Positions 32,792 to 41,471 of a stretch of DNA of 64,000 bases are shown here, in pieces. Both the position numbers and the translations under genes were made by a program. Below the pieces are notes generated by a model that was given only the letters and a program-made list of their open reading frames with translations, ran no database searches and was not told the DNA's origin. How positions within the stretch are numbered: position 1 is the stretch's first letter; every line of letters starts with the position of its first letter. This DNA comes from Pseudobutyrivibrio ruminis CF1b (GTDB taxonomy: Bacteria > Bacillota > Clostridia > Lachnospirales > Lachnospiraceae), in assembly GCF_000424005.1 (NCBI RefSeq), contig NZ_AUJB01000013.1, positions 124,001-188,000 on the forward strand, in the 5' to 3' direction.

Positions 32792-34774
32792 ATGCAAAAT
32801 AAAGGTATTCTTTCTAGTGTTAAAACCAAATTGATTATCACAATGGTTGTTCTTGCTGCAGTGCCGCTTCTTACTGCCACAACTATTAATTATGTCAGAA
32901 CAACCACAAAGGCGAAGGCTGAGGCTAAAATAACACTTGCCTGGTCTGCATGGTTCCTCGAAAGCGAGATAAATAAAATATTCGCTGAGACGGAATTATC
33001 TATGAAATCTCTGGCATCATCCCCAGGAACAATTGAATATGTTAAGTCTGGTAAAAACGGTGCTCAGTTAAAACACCAGATGGATATAATTAATGCCTAT
33101 TTCAATGATGGAAATGCCATTACACTTTCTGATGCAACGGGAAAGATGATTTTTAGAAGTGATGGAGGAGAACTGTCAGATATTTCTCAGAGAGATTACT
33201 GGAAGAATGCTATGAAGGGAAATACCGCCACATCTACAGTAATGACCAGTTCATCAACAGGAAAGAGATCGGTTTGTATTGCTGTTCCTGTTTATGATGT
33301 GAGTGGCAGTGTTGTTATTGGCGTTTTACATAGAAGTTTTGATTTATCTAAATTCAGAGATATTTTGGGTGAAGATGGTGAAGAGGCGTTTTTGGTTGAT
33401 TTTGAGGGAACTCTGGCATCCCATGCTTTCTATGACATAGCAGTAGATGATGAGCCTGTTAGTTTTGCATCATCTCCATATATAACCTCAGATCTTGAAA
33501 GTGATACTTACATTAGTAATGCCAGTGGTACACCTACCTATGTTTCGTATGTAAGAGAGCCAATTACTGGATATATTATTTGTGATGCACTAGCCATTTC
33601 TGCAGTTACTGCTGAAGCCAGAACCGCAGCTATGACAAATATTATTTTTGGAGTAATTCTGCTTGCAATAGCAGCTGTGTTGGCATACCTGCAGGCACTT
33701 AGCTTCACTACACCAATTCTTGCAGTAAATGGAGCATTGGCAAAGCTTGCTGATGGTGTCTTTGAGAAAATTGATAAATACACAAACCGTACAGACGAAT
33801 TTGGTGAGATTGTTAACAACACAAACAGCTTGATAGATAAGCTTTCTACCATTGTTGGACACATTAAGAATTCTTCACATACGGTTGCAAATTCTTCTGA
33901 TGAGCTTTCAACTATGGCAGATCAGATTGCCAAAACTACAGAGACAGTTGCAAATTCTGTACAGCATATTGCAAGCGGTGCTGTGCAGCAGTCCGAGGAT
34001 ATTCAGTCAGCGGCAGAAGGAACCAATAAGATTACTGATGCAGTAGGAAGTGTACAGGATTCTACTGTGGAGATGACAGAGCTGGCCAAGAGAATGAAGG
34101 AGGCATCAGAGGCATCTACAGCATCCCTTGATGTTCTTCAAAATACAAGTGGTGAGATGACCACAAAGATTGATGAGATTTCCACAAGGATTTCATCTAC
34201 ACAGAATGCAGTTTCAAATATCAACGAGCGAGTTGAGGGAATTGCAGGCATTGCATCCCAGACAAATCTTCTTTCTCTTAATGCTTCTATTGAGGCAGCC
34301 AGAGCTGGTGAGATGGGTAAGGGATTCGCAGTAGTTGCTGAGGAAATCAGAAAGCTTGCTGATGATTCTGACAGCCTTGCTTCTGAAATCAGAGCGGAGA
34401 TGGATGCTTTGCTTCAGGAAGCTGAGCAGGCAGTTAATGCAGCCACTCAGGTTATGGAAGGAAATGCTGAGCAGCAGAAAGCTCTGTCTAAGACCTTCGA
34501 ATCTGTTCAGGGAATGCTTCAGGATATTGAGGATACTGTACGAAGTGTAGCTAGAATATCAGATGAGGCACAAACTTGCGTAGATTCAAATTCAGTAGTA
34601 GCAAATGCGATGACATCATTGTCAGCTATTTCTGAAGAAAATGCAGCTTCTTCAGAAACTACAGGTGCTTCTGTTGAAGAGCTTTCAGCTACAGTAAGTA
34701 CACTTGCTGATTCAGCCGCAAACCTCAAAGATATTGCAGAACAGCTTAATGAAGAAATGAAGTTCTTCAAATAA
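32792..34774 (+). CDS. Methyl-accepting chemotaxis protein with Cache-type sensor domain
   Basis: 660 residues from ATG at 32792 (GGAGG at 32782-32786); a GTG at 32780 overlaps that site. TM1 is about 12-30, a double-Cache-like extracellular domain is about 35-275 ([39 protein letters not shown], both quoted in part), TM2 about 280-302, then HAMP and a methyl-accepting coiled coil. The hairpin tip is [20 protein letters not shown] then [18 protein letters not shown], which binds CheA and CheW. It senses a small extracellular ligand, not identifiable here. No che genes are adjacent. It fits with the flagellin methylase gene at the left edge in a motile cell. Confidence 0.95.
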   Translation: MQNKGILSSVKTKLIITMVVLAAVPLLTATTINYVRTTTKAKAEAKITLAWSAWFLESEINKIFAETELSMKSLASSPGTIEYVKSGKNGAQLKHQMDIINAYFNDGNAITLSDATGKMIFRSDGGELSDISQRDYWKNAMKGNTATSTVMTSSSTGKRSVCIAVPVYDVSGSVVIGVLHRSFDLSKFRDILGEDGEEAFLVDFEGTLASHAFYDIAVDDEPVSFASSPYITSDLESDTYISNASGTPTYVSYVREPITGYIICDALAISAVTAEARTAAMTNIIFGVILLAIAAVLAYLQALSFTTPILAVNGALAKLADGVFEKIDKYTNRTDEFGEIVNNTNSLIDKLSTIVGHIKNSSHTVANSSDELSTMADQIAKTTETVANSVQHIASGAVQQSEDIQSAAEGTNKITDAVGSVQDSTVEMTELAKRMKEASEASTASLDVLQNTSGEMTTKIDEISTRISSTQNAVSNINERVEGIAGIASQTNLLSLNASIEAARAGEMGKGFAVVAEEIRKLADDSDSLASEIRAEMDALLQEAEQAVNAATQVMEGNAEQQKALSKTFESVQGMLQDIEDTVRSVARISDEAQTCVDSNSVVANAMTSLSAISEENAASSETTGASVEELSATVSTLADSAANLKDIAEQLNEEMKFFK

Positions 34775-34786
34775 CGCATAAACGAA

Positions 34787-34815
34787 TTGAAAAGAAATGT
34801 GTCATTGGGTACAAT
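34787..34815 (+). promoter_or_regulatory. Promoter for the ABC ATPase gene, nested in the chemoreceptor terminator
   Basis: TTGAAA (34787-34792), 17-base spacer, TACAAT (34810-34815). The -10 is in the loop of the hairpin 34795-34834 and transcription would start near 34822, just before the 3' arm. Confidence 0.6.
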
Positions 34816-34837
34816 CTAACCTGATGACACATTTTTT
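34795..34837 (+). terminator. Intrinsic terminator after the chemoreceptor gene
   Basis: AAATGTGTCAT (34795-34805) pairs perfectly with ATGACACATTT (34824-34834), 18-base loop, followed by further T. Confidence 0.85.
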
Positions 34838-34849
34838 ATTGGGGGAATT

Positions 34850-35434
34850 ATGACAATAATACTTGAAAACATCTGCAAATCCTACGGGGAAGCGCAGGTC
34901 TTAGATAATTACAATCTCACAGTAGAGTGGGGCCGTGCCTACTGCCTTACAGGTCCAGCAGATTGCGGCAAATCTACAATCCTAAAAATATTCATGGGCC
35001 TGGAAAAACCAGACAGTGGCCAGATTCACAGAATGGGAGATTACAAATATCCTACACTTCAAAGTGCTTATGTATCACAGGCAGATGCAAATCTGGTAAT
35101 GAAAAAGAATGCCATCTGGAATGTTAAGAAGGTTCACAGATGGGCAAGCAAAGGCAGAGCCATTGAAGAACTTTCAAAATTTATTACAGCAGAAAGACAG
35201 ACTATCCCGGTGAGTGAGCTGACACCTGTGGAACGCAGATTTGTAGAGATTGTCAGAGCACTTTTTGTTCCTGCAGATTTCATTGTATTGGATGAACCAT
35301 TTGAGGGAATGAATGAGGAAGAGCGTGAAAAGGCTAAGGCATACATCTTAGAGATTCGTGGTACACGTCCACTTCTTATGGCTACTAGAAACACTGAGGG
35401 TGTGGATTTTGCCAAGGTTATTAACTTAGGATAA
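34850..35434 (+). CDS. Degenerate ABC-type ATPase, no permease nearby
   Basis: 194 residues. ILENICKSYGEAQVLDNYNL and Walker A GPADCGKST (about 36-44) are clear, as is Walker B DFIVLDEPFEGMNEEE (about 143-158). The signature LSGGQ is replaced by SELTPVERRFVEIVRALF, and the H-loop reads LLMATRNTEG with no His at the usual place. Both changes should impair normal dimeric ATP hydrolysis. The Q-loop region (YVSQADANLV) is present. It is shorter than usual ATPase subunits (about 230). It starts 12 bases after a terminator that appears to contain its promoter, and the next gene is a membrane methyltransferase. Its target is unknown. Confidence 0.8.
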   Translation: MTIILENICKSYGEAQVLDNYNLTVEWGRAYCLTGPADCGKSTILKIFMGLEKPDSGQIHRMGDYKYPTLQSAYVSQADANLVMKKNAIWNVKKVHRWASKGRAIEELSKFITAERQTIPVSELTPVERRFVEIVRALFVPADFIVLDEPFEGMNEEEREKAKAYILEIRGTRPLLMATRNTEGVDFAKVINLG

Positions 35435-35453
35435 TTTCATAAGGGGGTTGAGT

Positions 35454-36125
35454 ATGGAAAAGAAACTTATTGTTCAGGCACTTGTAAAGGTTGTTTGCGG
35501 CATTGTTTTGTTGGGCTTGTTGCTATTTGTACCTGCAGGCACATTGAATTACAGGCAGGGATGGTTTTTTATGGCAATCCTTTTTATACCGATGATCGTA
35601 GCAGGCTTTGTCATGATGTTTAAGTGCCCAGAGCTTTTGAAAAAGCGCCTAAATGTAAAAGAAGAACAGTCGGAACAAAGAACAGTAATCATGCTCAGTG
35701 GACTTATGTTTATTGCTGCATTTTCAGTGGCAGGTTTGAATTTTAGATTTGGCTGGTTGATTCTGCCAGACTGGGTTACATATCTTTTTACAGTAGTATT
35801 TTTGATAGCCTACTTATTGTATGCAGAGGTGCTTAGAGAGAATGAGTATTTATCCCGCACTGTGGAGGTGCAGGAAAATCAGAAGGTGGTGGACACTGGC
35901 CTTTATGGAGTAGTGCGCCATCCAATGTACATGACCACATTGTTACTTTTCCTTTCTATGCCGTTGGTACTTGGCTCTTTATTTTCATTTGTAATTATGC
36001 TTGTGTACATTCCAATTATCAGCAAGAGAATTCACAATGAAGAGCAGGTGTTGGCAGAGGGCCTGGCAGGCTATAGGGAGTATATGGAAAAGGTGAAATA
36101 TCGGGTAATACCATTTATTTGGTAA
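35454..36125 (+). CDS. Isoprenylcysteine carboxyl methyltransferase-like (ICMT/PEMT family) membrane protein
   Basis: 223 residues from ATG at 35454, six bases after AAGGGGG; a TTG at 35448 is too close. About five hydrophobic segments (about 8-26, 33-55, 75-95, 100-120, 160-190). VVDTGLYGVVRHPMYMTTLL and the C-terminal NEEQVLAEGLAGYREYMEKV, followed by YRVIPFIW, are the SAM-binding signatures of the ICMT/PEMT family. Bacterial members are of uncertain substrate: lipids, phospholipid heads or small thiols. It follows the ABC-type gene after 19 bases and may be co-transcribed with the next two genes. Confidence 0.85.
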   Translation: MEKKLIVQALVKVVCGIVLLGLLLFVPAGTLNYRQGWFFMAILFIPMIVAGFVMMFKCPELLKKRLNVKEEQSEQRTVIMLSGLMFIAAFSVAGLNFRFGWLILPDWVTYLFTVVFLIAYLLYAEVLRENEYLSRTVEVQENQKVVDTGLYGVVRHPMYMTTLLLFLSMPLVLGSLFSFVIMLVYIPIISKRIHNEEQVLAEGLAGYREYMEKVKYRVIPFIW

Positions 36126-36149
36126 ATATATATTTATGAGGAGATTTAA

Positions 36150-36602
36150 ATGACAGATTACAAATTACTTACAGAACAGATGAAGGCACTTGCAGAGGAT
36201 GAGAAATGGTTCGTTCCAGTGATGTCCAATGCATCAGCTATTCTTTACGACAATATGGAAGACCTTAACTGGGCAGGTTTTTACATTATGAGAGATGGCG
36301 CTCTTGTACTTGGTCCATTTCAGGGAAAGGTTGCCTGCATCAATATCCCAGTTGGTAAGGGTGTTTGCGGCACAGCAGTAGCAAAGGATGAAACACAGCT
36401 TGTTGAGGATGTTCACCAGTTCCCAGGTCACATTGCCTGCGACAGTGCATCAAACTCAGAAATCGTAGTTCCTATTCACAAGGATGGTAAGGTCGTAGCA
36501 GTGCTCGACATCGACAGCCCTAAGCTTGCAAGATTTAATCAGGATGACAAGGCTGGCTTAGAGGAATTTGTAAAGGCAATCGAGGAAGTAATTTATTTCT
36601 AG
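36150..36602 (+). CDS. GAF-domain free methionine-(R)-sulfoxide reductase
   Basis: 150 residues, one GAF domain. NWAGFYIMRDGALVLGPFQG, GKGVCGTAVA, HIACDSASNSEIVVPI and VLDIDSPKLARF are the fRMsr (YebR/MsrC) pattern, with the two conserved active-site cysteines (in VCGTAV and IACDSAS) present; the first cysteine of the enzyme, in KVACIN, is also present. It reduces free Met-(R)-sulfoxide, an oxidative repair function. AGGAG precedes the ATG. The next gene is an AlkD-type repair protein. Confidence 0.93.
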   Translation: MTDYKLLTEQMKALAEDEKWFVPVMSNASAILYDNMEDLNWAGFYIMRDGALVLGPFQGKVACINIPVGKGVCGTAVAKDETQLVEDVHQFPGHIACDSASNSEIVVPIHKDGKVVAVLDIDSPKLARFNQDDKAGLEEFVKAIEEVIYF

Positions 36603-36622
36603 CTGATAAATCGGGGGGCATT

Positions 36623-37309
36623 ATGATTACAGAAGAAATCAAGGCAGAGCTTTTTAAGCTTCAAGATACAGCGTACAGAGATTTTCAGTCAAAGCTCATT
36701 CCTACAGTGGGAGTGGAGTATTTTATCGGGGTCAGGACTCCAGAACTGCGCAAGCTGGCAAAGACTTTTGCCAAGCGCCCAGATGTAGATGAGTTCTTGC
36801 AGCAGCTGCCCCACGATTATTTTGACGAGAATCAGCTCCACGCATTTATCCTATCTGAGATGAAGGATTATGAGAAATGTGTGGAAAAGCTTCAGAAATT
36901 CCTGCCGTATGTGAATAACTGGGCTACCTGTGATCAAATGTCTCCAAAGATTTTTAAAAAGCATAAGTCTGAGCTTCTTCCAATAATTGACCAGTGGATT
37001 GCATCAGGGGAGACATACACTATTCGCTTTGGAATTGGCATGCTGATGGAGCACTTTTTGGATGAGGATTTTGATTTAGCTTATCCTGAGAAGGTGGCGG
37101 CAGTGCGCTCAGAAGAATATTATGTAAATATGATGATTGCATGGTATTTTGCCACAGCCCTTGCCAAGCAGTACGATTTCATCCTTCCTTTTATTGAGAA
37201 TAAGAAGCTTGACACCTGGTGTCACAACAAGGCCATCCAAAAATCAGTTGAAAGCTACAGAATCACTCCAGAGCAGAAGGAGTACTTGAAGAGTTTGAAG
37301 ATTAAGTAA
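36623..37309 (+). CDS. AlkD-like DNA alkylation repair protein
   Basis: 228 residues, all-helical HEAT-repeat protein. GVRTPELRKLAKTFAKRPDV, DENQLHAFILSEMKDYEKCV, VNNWATCDQMSPKIF, YTIRFGIGMLMEHFLDEDF and YYVNMMIAWYFATALAKQYD are in the order of the AlkD family, including the Trp, Asp and Arg-rich segments used for DNA. AlkD enzymes excise alkylated purines; many clostridial homologues are uncharacterised. GGGGG precedes the ATG. Last gene of the run from 34850; no clear terminator was found after it. Confidence 0.9.
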   Translation: MITEEIKAELFKLQDTAYRDFQSKLIPTVGVEYFIGVRTPELRKLAKTFAKRPDVDEFLQQLPHDYFDENQLHAFILSEMKDYEKCVEKLQKFLPYVNNWATCDQMSPKIFKKHKSELLPIIDQWIASGETYTIRFGIGMLMEHFLDEDFDLAYPEKVAAVRSEEYYVNMMIAWYFATALAKQYDFILPFIENKKLDTWCHNKAIQKSVESYRITPEQKEYLKSLKIK

Positions 37310-37403
37310 TTTATTTGATAATTCTCATGGAAAAATAGCTGAGAAAAATGACAGGAAGATGTTGCCAAATTTTGGAAGTTCTTGCCAAACGCGGTGAATT
37401 AAG

Positions 37404-37432
37404 TTGACGCTTTCGATTAATCATGATAGATT
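37404..37432 (+). promoter_or_regulatory. Promoter of the 37498 gene
   Basis: TTGACG (37404-37409), 17-base spacer ending in TGA, TAGATT (37427-37432): good -35, ideal spacing and an extended -10. Upstream, TTGCCAAA occurs twice (37363 and 37383 areas) with an inverted TTTGG between, which may be a regulator site. Confidence 0.7.
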
Positions 37433-37497
37433 ACCCCGGTCGCAAAAAGTTATATTATGTAACGGAATGGTAATGTGGTTTTAGAAAGGTTATTCGA

Positions 37498-37800
37498 ATG
37501 TTATCTAAGAAGTCTTTTGAGGAAGTTATTGAGGCAATGAATGATGCTGAGAAAGAGGCATTGTATAGAGCACTTTTAAAATATAAGGCTAAAAAGGACG
37601 TTTATAATTTACTTCAGAATAGATTACCTGCTATGATAGAAGGAGCAGAGGAGGAATTGTTATTATCTTTCTGCGAGAAAATTGCTGATATTTATGCATA
37701 CAGCAATCATGGCGAGGAAGACCCAAGCTATTGGATTAGTCTTGAGGATTTAATTCGTTGTCACTGTGATGAGCTCTTCGCAGCTTGTAACGCAGCATAA
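37498..37800 (+). CDS. Small acidic protein of unknown function (100 aa)
   Basis: No family recognised. Mostly helical: SFEEVIEAMNDAEKEALYRA, then LLKYKAKKDVYNLLQNRL. The C-terminal DLIRCHCDELFAACNAA has three Cys and a His and could bind metal. AAAGG lies eight bases before the ATG, and a strong promoter is at 37404-37432, so it is very probably expressed. mgsA follows after 21 bases, so the two are likely one transcript. Confidence 0.75.
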   Translation: MLSKKSFEEVIEAMNDAEKEALYRALLKYKAKKDVYNLLQNRLPAMIEGAEEELLLSFCEKIADIYAYSNHGEEDPSYWISLEDLIRCHCDELFAACNAA

Positions 37801-37821
37801 TTTAACATACGGAGGGGTTAT

Positions 37822-38289
37822 ATGGAGGAGAAGATTACACTTACTATTGGGAGACAAAAAAATATCGCTTTAATCGCTCATGATGGAAAAAAGGCTACAC
37901 TGATTCAGTGGTGTGAGGACAATAAAGATATTTTAAAGAATCATTTTCTTTGTGGTACAGGTACCACAGCAAGAATGGTTTCTGATAAGACGGGCCTTAC
38001 TGTAAAAGGTTACAATTCAGGTCCACTTGGTGGCGACCAGCAGATTGGAGCAAAGGTTGTAGAGGGAAGAATTGATTTGATTATTTTCTTCTCAGATCCT
38101 CTTTCAGCACAGCCTCATGATCCAGATGTAAAGGCACTTACCAGAATCGCACAGGTTTATGATATTCCTATTGCGGTAAACAAGGCATCTGCTGATTTCA
38201 TGATTAGATCGTCATTTATGGATGAGCCATATGATCATGATGTAATTAATTGGCAGAAGAACATCTCAGAAAGAGCAAATACATTATAA
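37822..38289 (+). CDS. mgsA: Methylglyoxal synthase
   Basis: 155 residues. Converts DHAP to methylglyoxal and phosphate, a bypass relieving sugar-phosphate build-up. IALIAHDGKKATLIQWCEDN contains the His of the active-site pocket, LCGTGTTARMV the phosphate loop, SGPLGGDQQIGAKVVEGRID the catalytic Asp and FFSDPLSAQPHDPDVKAL the family motif. Length is typical. The preferred substrate DHAP is also the product of DhaKLM coded at 29684-31744. Ribosome site GGAGG. Confidence 0.96.
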   Translation: MEEKITLTIGRQKNIALIAHDGKKATLIQWCEDNKDILKNHFLCGTGTTARMVSDKTGLTVKGYNSGPLGGDQQIGAKVVEGRIDLIIFFSDPLSAQPHDPDVKALTRIAQVYDIPIAVNKASADFMIRSSFMDEPYDHDVINWQKNISERANTL

Positions 38290-38295
38290 AAAATT

Positions 38296-38330
38296 ACCCT
38301 GCAAGATTTAGGTCCTGCAGGGTTTTGTTT
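38296..38330. terminator. Bidirectional terminator between mgsA and bioY
   Basis: ACCCTGCA (38296-38303), 12-base loop, TGCAGGGT (38316-38323). TTTTGTTT follows on the + strand and AATTTTTTAT on the - strand. Confidence 0.85.
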
Positions 38331-38889
38331 ACTCTATTATTCTTTTGAAGGCTGGAATAATTTGAGCCACTACAACAGCTTTTAACAAATCTAATGGAAT
38401 GAATGGGACAAATCCTGTGAGGAAAGCTGTCTTTAAATCATAGCTCATAGTAGCTTTTAGATAAAACATTCCAACAAAATCTATTATCAAAACTCCGATG
38501 ATGGCACATACTGTGTACCAGAAGCGGTTATATCTTTTGCCACGAATCAGTGGAAGAATCACAAGTACAATAGGGAAAGCCCAAGTGTAGGCTCCGTAAG
38601 GTGCAATTAAATATCCGATGCCACTGCCGCCACCGATAAATACTGGCAGCCCCACAACTCCAAGAAGGAACCATACAAGCCCGATTAAGAATGATTCTGT
38701 CACTGGAAATAAAAGTGCAATTAAGAATACCACAAAGTTCATCATTGTAATCTTTGGTGCCATAGGTAGTGGAGTTGGAATGCTAAGGTATGCTGATATG
38801 CAGAGAATAGCTGCGAATAAGCTGCATAAAACCAGACGTTTTGTAGGCAGTAGCTGCTTTGTGTTTGTATTAATGCTTGTGTTATCCAT
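38329..38889 (-). CDS. bioY: Biotin ECF transporter substrate-binding protein BioY
   Basis: 186 residues, six membrane segments. ISAYLSIPTPLPMAPKITMM (quoted near residue 30), LVWFLLGVVGLPVFIGG and GIGYLIAPYGAYTWAFP are BioY signatures, and the loop VVGLPVF..GGSGIGYL forms the biotin site. It works with a shared ECF energy module, not encoded here. Divergent from bioB with a BirA operator between them. This gives uptake of biotin alongside the last synthesis step. Confidence 0.95.
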   Translation of the reverse strand: MDNTSINTNTKQLLPTKRLVLCSLFAAILCISAYLSIPTPLPMAPKITMMNFVVFLIALLFPVTESFLIGLVWFLLGVVGLPVFIGGGSGIGYLIAPYGAYTWAFPIVLVILPLIRGKRYNRFWYTVCAIIGVLIIDFVGMFYLKATMSYDLKTAFLTGFVPFIPLDLLKAVVVAQIIPAFKRIIE

Positions 38890-38930
38890 AATTTAGTCCC
38901 CCTAAGTAGTTTATTGAAATAACAATAATG

Positions 38931-38959
38931 ATAATAATTGAGTGACTGTTAATTGTCAA
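38931..38959 (-). promoter_or_regulatory. bioY promoter
   Basis: On the minus strand TTGACA (38959-38954), 17-base spacer, TATTAT (38936-38931). The -35 is inside the left half of the BirA operator. Confidence 0.8.
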
Positions 38960-38987
38960 CCTGTAATTAGATAATAGTTGACAATTA
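38950..38987. promoter_or_regulatory. BirA operator between bioY and bioB
   Basis: TAATTGTCAAC (38950-38960), 16-base spacer, GTTGACAATTA (38977-38987): perfect 11-base inverted arms. This is the known arrangement of Firmicutes BirA sites (TTGTnAAC-N15/16-GTTnACAA). Each arm contains the -35 of one divergent promoter, so holo-BirA would shut off both genes. Confidence 0.88.
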
Positions 38988-39005
38988 TTTTTTTATAATT
39001 ATCAT
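38978..39005 (+). promoter_or_regulatory. bioB promoter
   Basis: TTGACA (38978-38983), 16-base spacer, TATCAT (39000-39005). The -35 is inside the right half of the BirA operator. Confidence 0.7.
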
Positions 39006-39042
39006 TTACATAGATTGAGTTCTTGTGAAGGGAGACTAACTA

Positions 39043-40020
39043 ATGGATATTAAAGAATTGACACAAAGAATTATTGAAGGGGGAAGTATCACAAGGGAAG
39101 AGGCGCTTGAACTTGTGGAGGCTCCATTGGAGGAGCTATGCAGCGGTGCAGATGAATTGAGAAGACACTTTAATGGTGATGTATTTGATATGTGCGCCAT
39201 AATGAGCGTAAAGGGTGGTAGATGTTCAGAAAATTGTAAATTCTGCGCTCAGTCCAGTTGTTCAAAAGCTGATATTGATACCTTTGAAGTACGAGATGCA
39301 GAATATGTTGCAGCTGATGCAAAGGCTCATTCAGGAAAGGGGATTGCTCATTATTGTCAGGTATCTTCAGGCAGAAGATTGAACAAATCAGAGGTGGCAC
39401 AGATATGTGAAAACGTAAAAAGAATTGTTGCAGAAACTGATATGGCACCTTGTATTTCATTAGGGCTGATTGATAAAGAAGATTTGCTGGCTTTAAAGGC
39501 AGCCGGTGTTCAGCGTGTTCACAACAATATTGAGACCAGCCCAGAATATTTCAAGAAAGTTTGTAGTACGCATACAACTGATGAAAAAATTGAATATATG
39601 AAGCTGGTACATGAAGTAGGACTTGAATTATGTAGTGGTGGCATATTTGGAATAGGCGAGACATGGTCAGATAGAATTGATATGGCATTTGCTCTTGTAG
39701 AGATTCAGCCTGATTCTGTACCTATCAACATTCTAAAGCCTATAAAGGGCACACCTATGGAGGACAGGGATCGACTAAGTAAAGATGAGGTTCGTCGCAT
39801 CATTGCTATCTTTAAATATATTCTTCCTAAAGCTTCCATCAGGTTTGCAGCAGGAAGAGATTACCTGGATGATACTGGTATAGCATGTTTCAAGGGCGGC
39901 AGTAATGCGACAATTACTGGAAACATGCTTACTGTGAAGGGGATATCTATCGAGGAGGATTTGCAAACAATTGAGGGACTGGGATACAGTTTGTATCGCA
40001 AAGAACCGAAGATATGCTGA
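39043..40020 (+). CDS. bioB: Biotin synthase
   Basis: 325 residues. Radical SAM enzyme that inserts sulfur into dethiobiotin. GGRCSENCKFCAQSS has the CxxxCxxC cluster motif. YCQVSSGRR, CISLGLI, RVHNNIETSPEYF and SGGIFGIGET follow in order, and FAAGRDYL supplies the Arg of the second cluster site. Length and motifs are complete. GGGAG precedes the ATG. No bioA, bioD or bioF is near, so the cell may convert imported dethiobiotin or rely on genes elsewhere. Confidence 0.96.
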   Translation: MDIKELTQRIIEGGSITREEALELVEAPLEELCSGADELRRHFNGDVFDMCAIMSVKGGRCSENCKFCAQSSCSKADIDTFEVRDAEYVAADAKAHSGKGIAHYCQVSSGRRLNKSEVAQICENVKRIVAETDMAPCISLGLIDKEDLLALKAAGVQRVHNNIETSPEYFKKVCSTHTTDEKIEYMKLVHEVGLELCSGGIFGIGETWSDRIDMAFALVEIQPDSVPINILKPIKGTPMEDRDRLSKDEVRRIIAIFKYILPKASIRFAAGRDYLDDTGIACFKGGSNATITGNMLTVKGISIEEDLQTIEGLGYSLYRKEPKIC

Positions 40021-40148
40021 TAGTAGGTAACCTTGCGATAATAGAAACTGGAGTGGAGCTATAATTCAAATAGATTTATCGTCAAATTTAAAAATTCGTT
40101 GATTAAAAGAACTCTATTAGCTATAATCCCATTAACTGAAGGAAATAA

Positions 40149-41471
40149 GTGGGATTAAGTATTATGAAGAAAAAAACTATTTTAAAAAGATTGCTTAAGT
40201 TGATAATCGTAATAGTGATACTAGTGCTGGTAGTATTTTTAGGCTATCAACTTTTCATCAATCCATATCGTGGAACTGCAGAGAATTTTATTGCTTCATT
40301 GCCAGTGGAATCTGAACTTACTGAAAAGCAGGTGCTTGAAGATATTGATTACACCATCGGAAAGCTTAGAGAAAGGCATCCTGCATGGCTTGAGGATGAT
40401 AACAAGAATGTTGCCGCTGTGGAAGATGCATATAAAACCGAGAGACAGCAAGTCATTGATGATGGTGTGGATACCTACACCGTTATTGATGAGTGGAGAA
40501 TTATAGGCAGAATCATGCATCAGCTCTATGATGGACATTCTAGAATTTCTTACATGGATGACGATGCATATTATATTGAGGATTTCACCCAGTTAAAGGA
40601 GCTTGGACTGCCAGCGGAAATAAATGGTATCCCAACAGAGAAGATTGTAGATGATTATTTAGAAATCTTTCAGTACGAACGTGAAGAGTATGCCAGAGCA
40701 TGCGTTGATTATTTTATAGAAAACGAATCATGTCTTGAATGGGTAGGTGTGGACACCTCTGATGGAGTACGATTTACCTACGATACAGAAGAAGGAAAAA
40801 AGGATTATCACTATTCATTTGTGCCATATGAACAGGTGAAAGGTGCTGAAGAAGATGATGATGATGAGTGGGTCAGCTATAAAATAGATGAGAGTTCTAA
40901 TACTGCTGTTTTTACCTTGGAAGAATGTAACTACAATGATTATTATGAGAGCACTCTAGAGGGCTTCTTTAATCAGGTTAATGAGAAGGAAATTGGAAAT
41001 ATAATTGTTGATTTACGTGGTAACGGGGGTGGTAATTCCTATGTAGCAGATGCATTTTTACAGTATCTAGATATAGATGGTTATGACGGCTGGAGTAGTG
41101 ATGTGAGATACGGGGATTTTCTCATCCATAATGAACCTTACCATGTAGATATTCAGAAAAAGGAAAATGCCTTTTCGGGAAATATATATGTGCTCACAGA
41201 CGTTTATACCTATAGTGCTGCCATGGATTTTACAATGCTGATTTCGGACAATCATCTAGGAACTGTTATTGGTGAGGCATCTGGAAATCTTCCAGATGCC
41301 TACGGAGATATTCTGAGATTTTCTTTGCCAAATTCTAAGCTGGGCCTGACAATCTCTTATAAAAATTGGCATAGAATAGATCAAAGCAAAAAAGGAGAGC
41401 CAATTGAGCCAGACTACATCTGTGACCCAAAGGAGGCTCTCAGTAAAGCAAAACAATTGATTAGTGACTAA
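40149..41471 (+). CDS. S41 family peptidase (C-terminal processing protease-like), membrane-anchored
   Basis: 440 residues from GTG at 40149 (AAGGA five bases upstream); an ATG at 40164 has no good ribosome site. Residues about 12-36 form a signal anchor. The core has IIVDLRGNGGGNSYVADAFL, YVLTDVYTYSAAMDF with catalytic Ser356, and LGTVIGEASGNLPDAYGD, the S41 signatures. The usual catalytic Lys is not obvious at the CtpA spacing, so it is closer to the retinol-binding-like S41 group without a PDZ domain. Acts outside the membrane. Convergent with the DUF438 gene and overlapping it by 11 bases. Confidence 0.88.
   Translation: MGLSIMKKKTILKRLLKLIIVIVILVLVVFLGYQLFINPYRGTAENFIASLPVESELTEKQVLEDIDYTIGKLRERHPAWLEDDNKNVAAVEDAYKTERQQVIDDGVDTYTVIDEWRIIGRIMHQLYDGHSRISYMDDDAYYIEDFTQLKELGLPAEINGIPTEKIVDDYLEIFQYEREEYARACVDYFIENESCLEWVGVDTSDGVRFTYDTEEGKKDYHYSFVPYEQVKGAEEDDDDEWVSYKIDESSNTAVFTLEECNYNDYYESTLEGFFNQVNEKEIGNIIVDLRGNGGGNSYVADAFLQYLDIDGYDGWSSDVRYGDFLIHNEPYHVDIQKKENAFSGNIYVLTDVYTYSAAMDFTMLISDNHLGTVIGEASGNLPDAYGDILRFSLPNSKLGLTISYKNWHRIDQSKKGEPIEPDYICDPKEALSKAKQLISD

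Noticed and set aside
40036-40081. A third copy of the tandem hairpin element before the S41 gene (CGATAA/TTATCG arms, 34-base loop)
   Set aside because: Arms are in the opposite order and the internal TATGCGG is missing, so it is not the same element.
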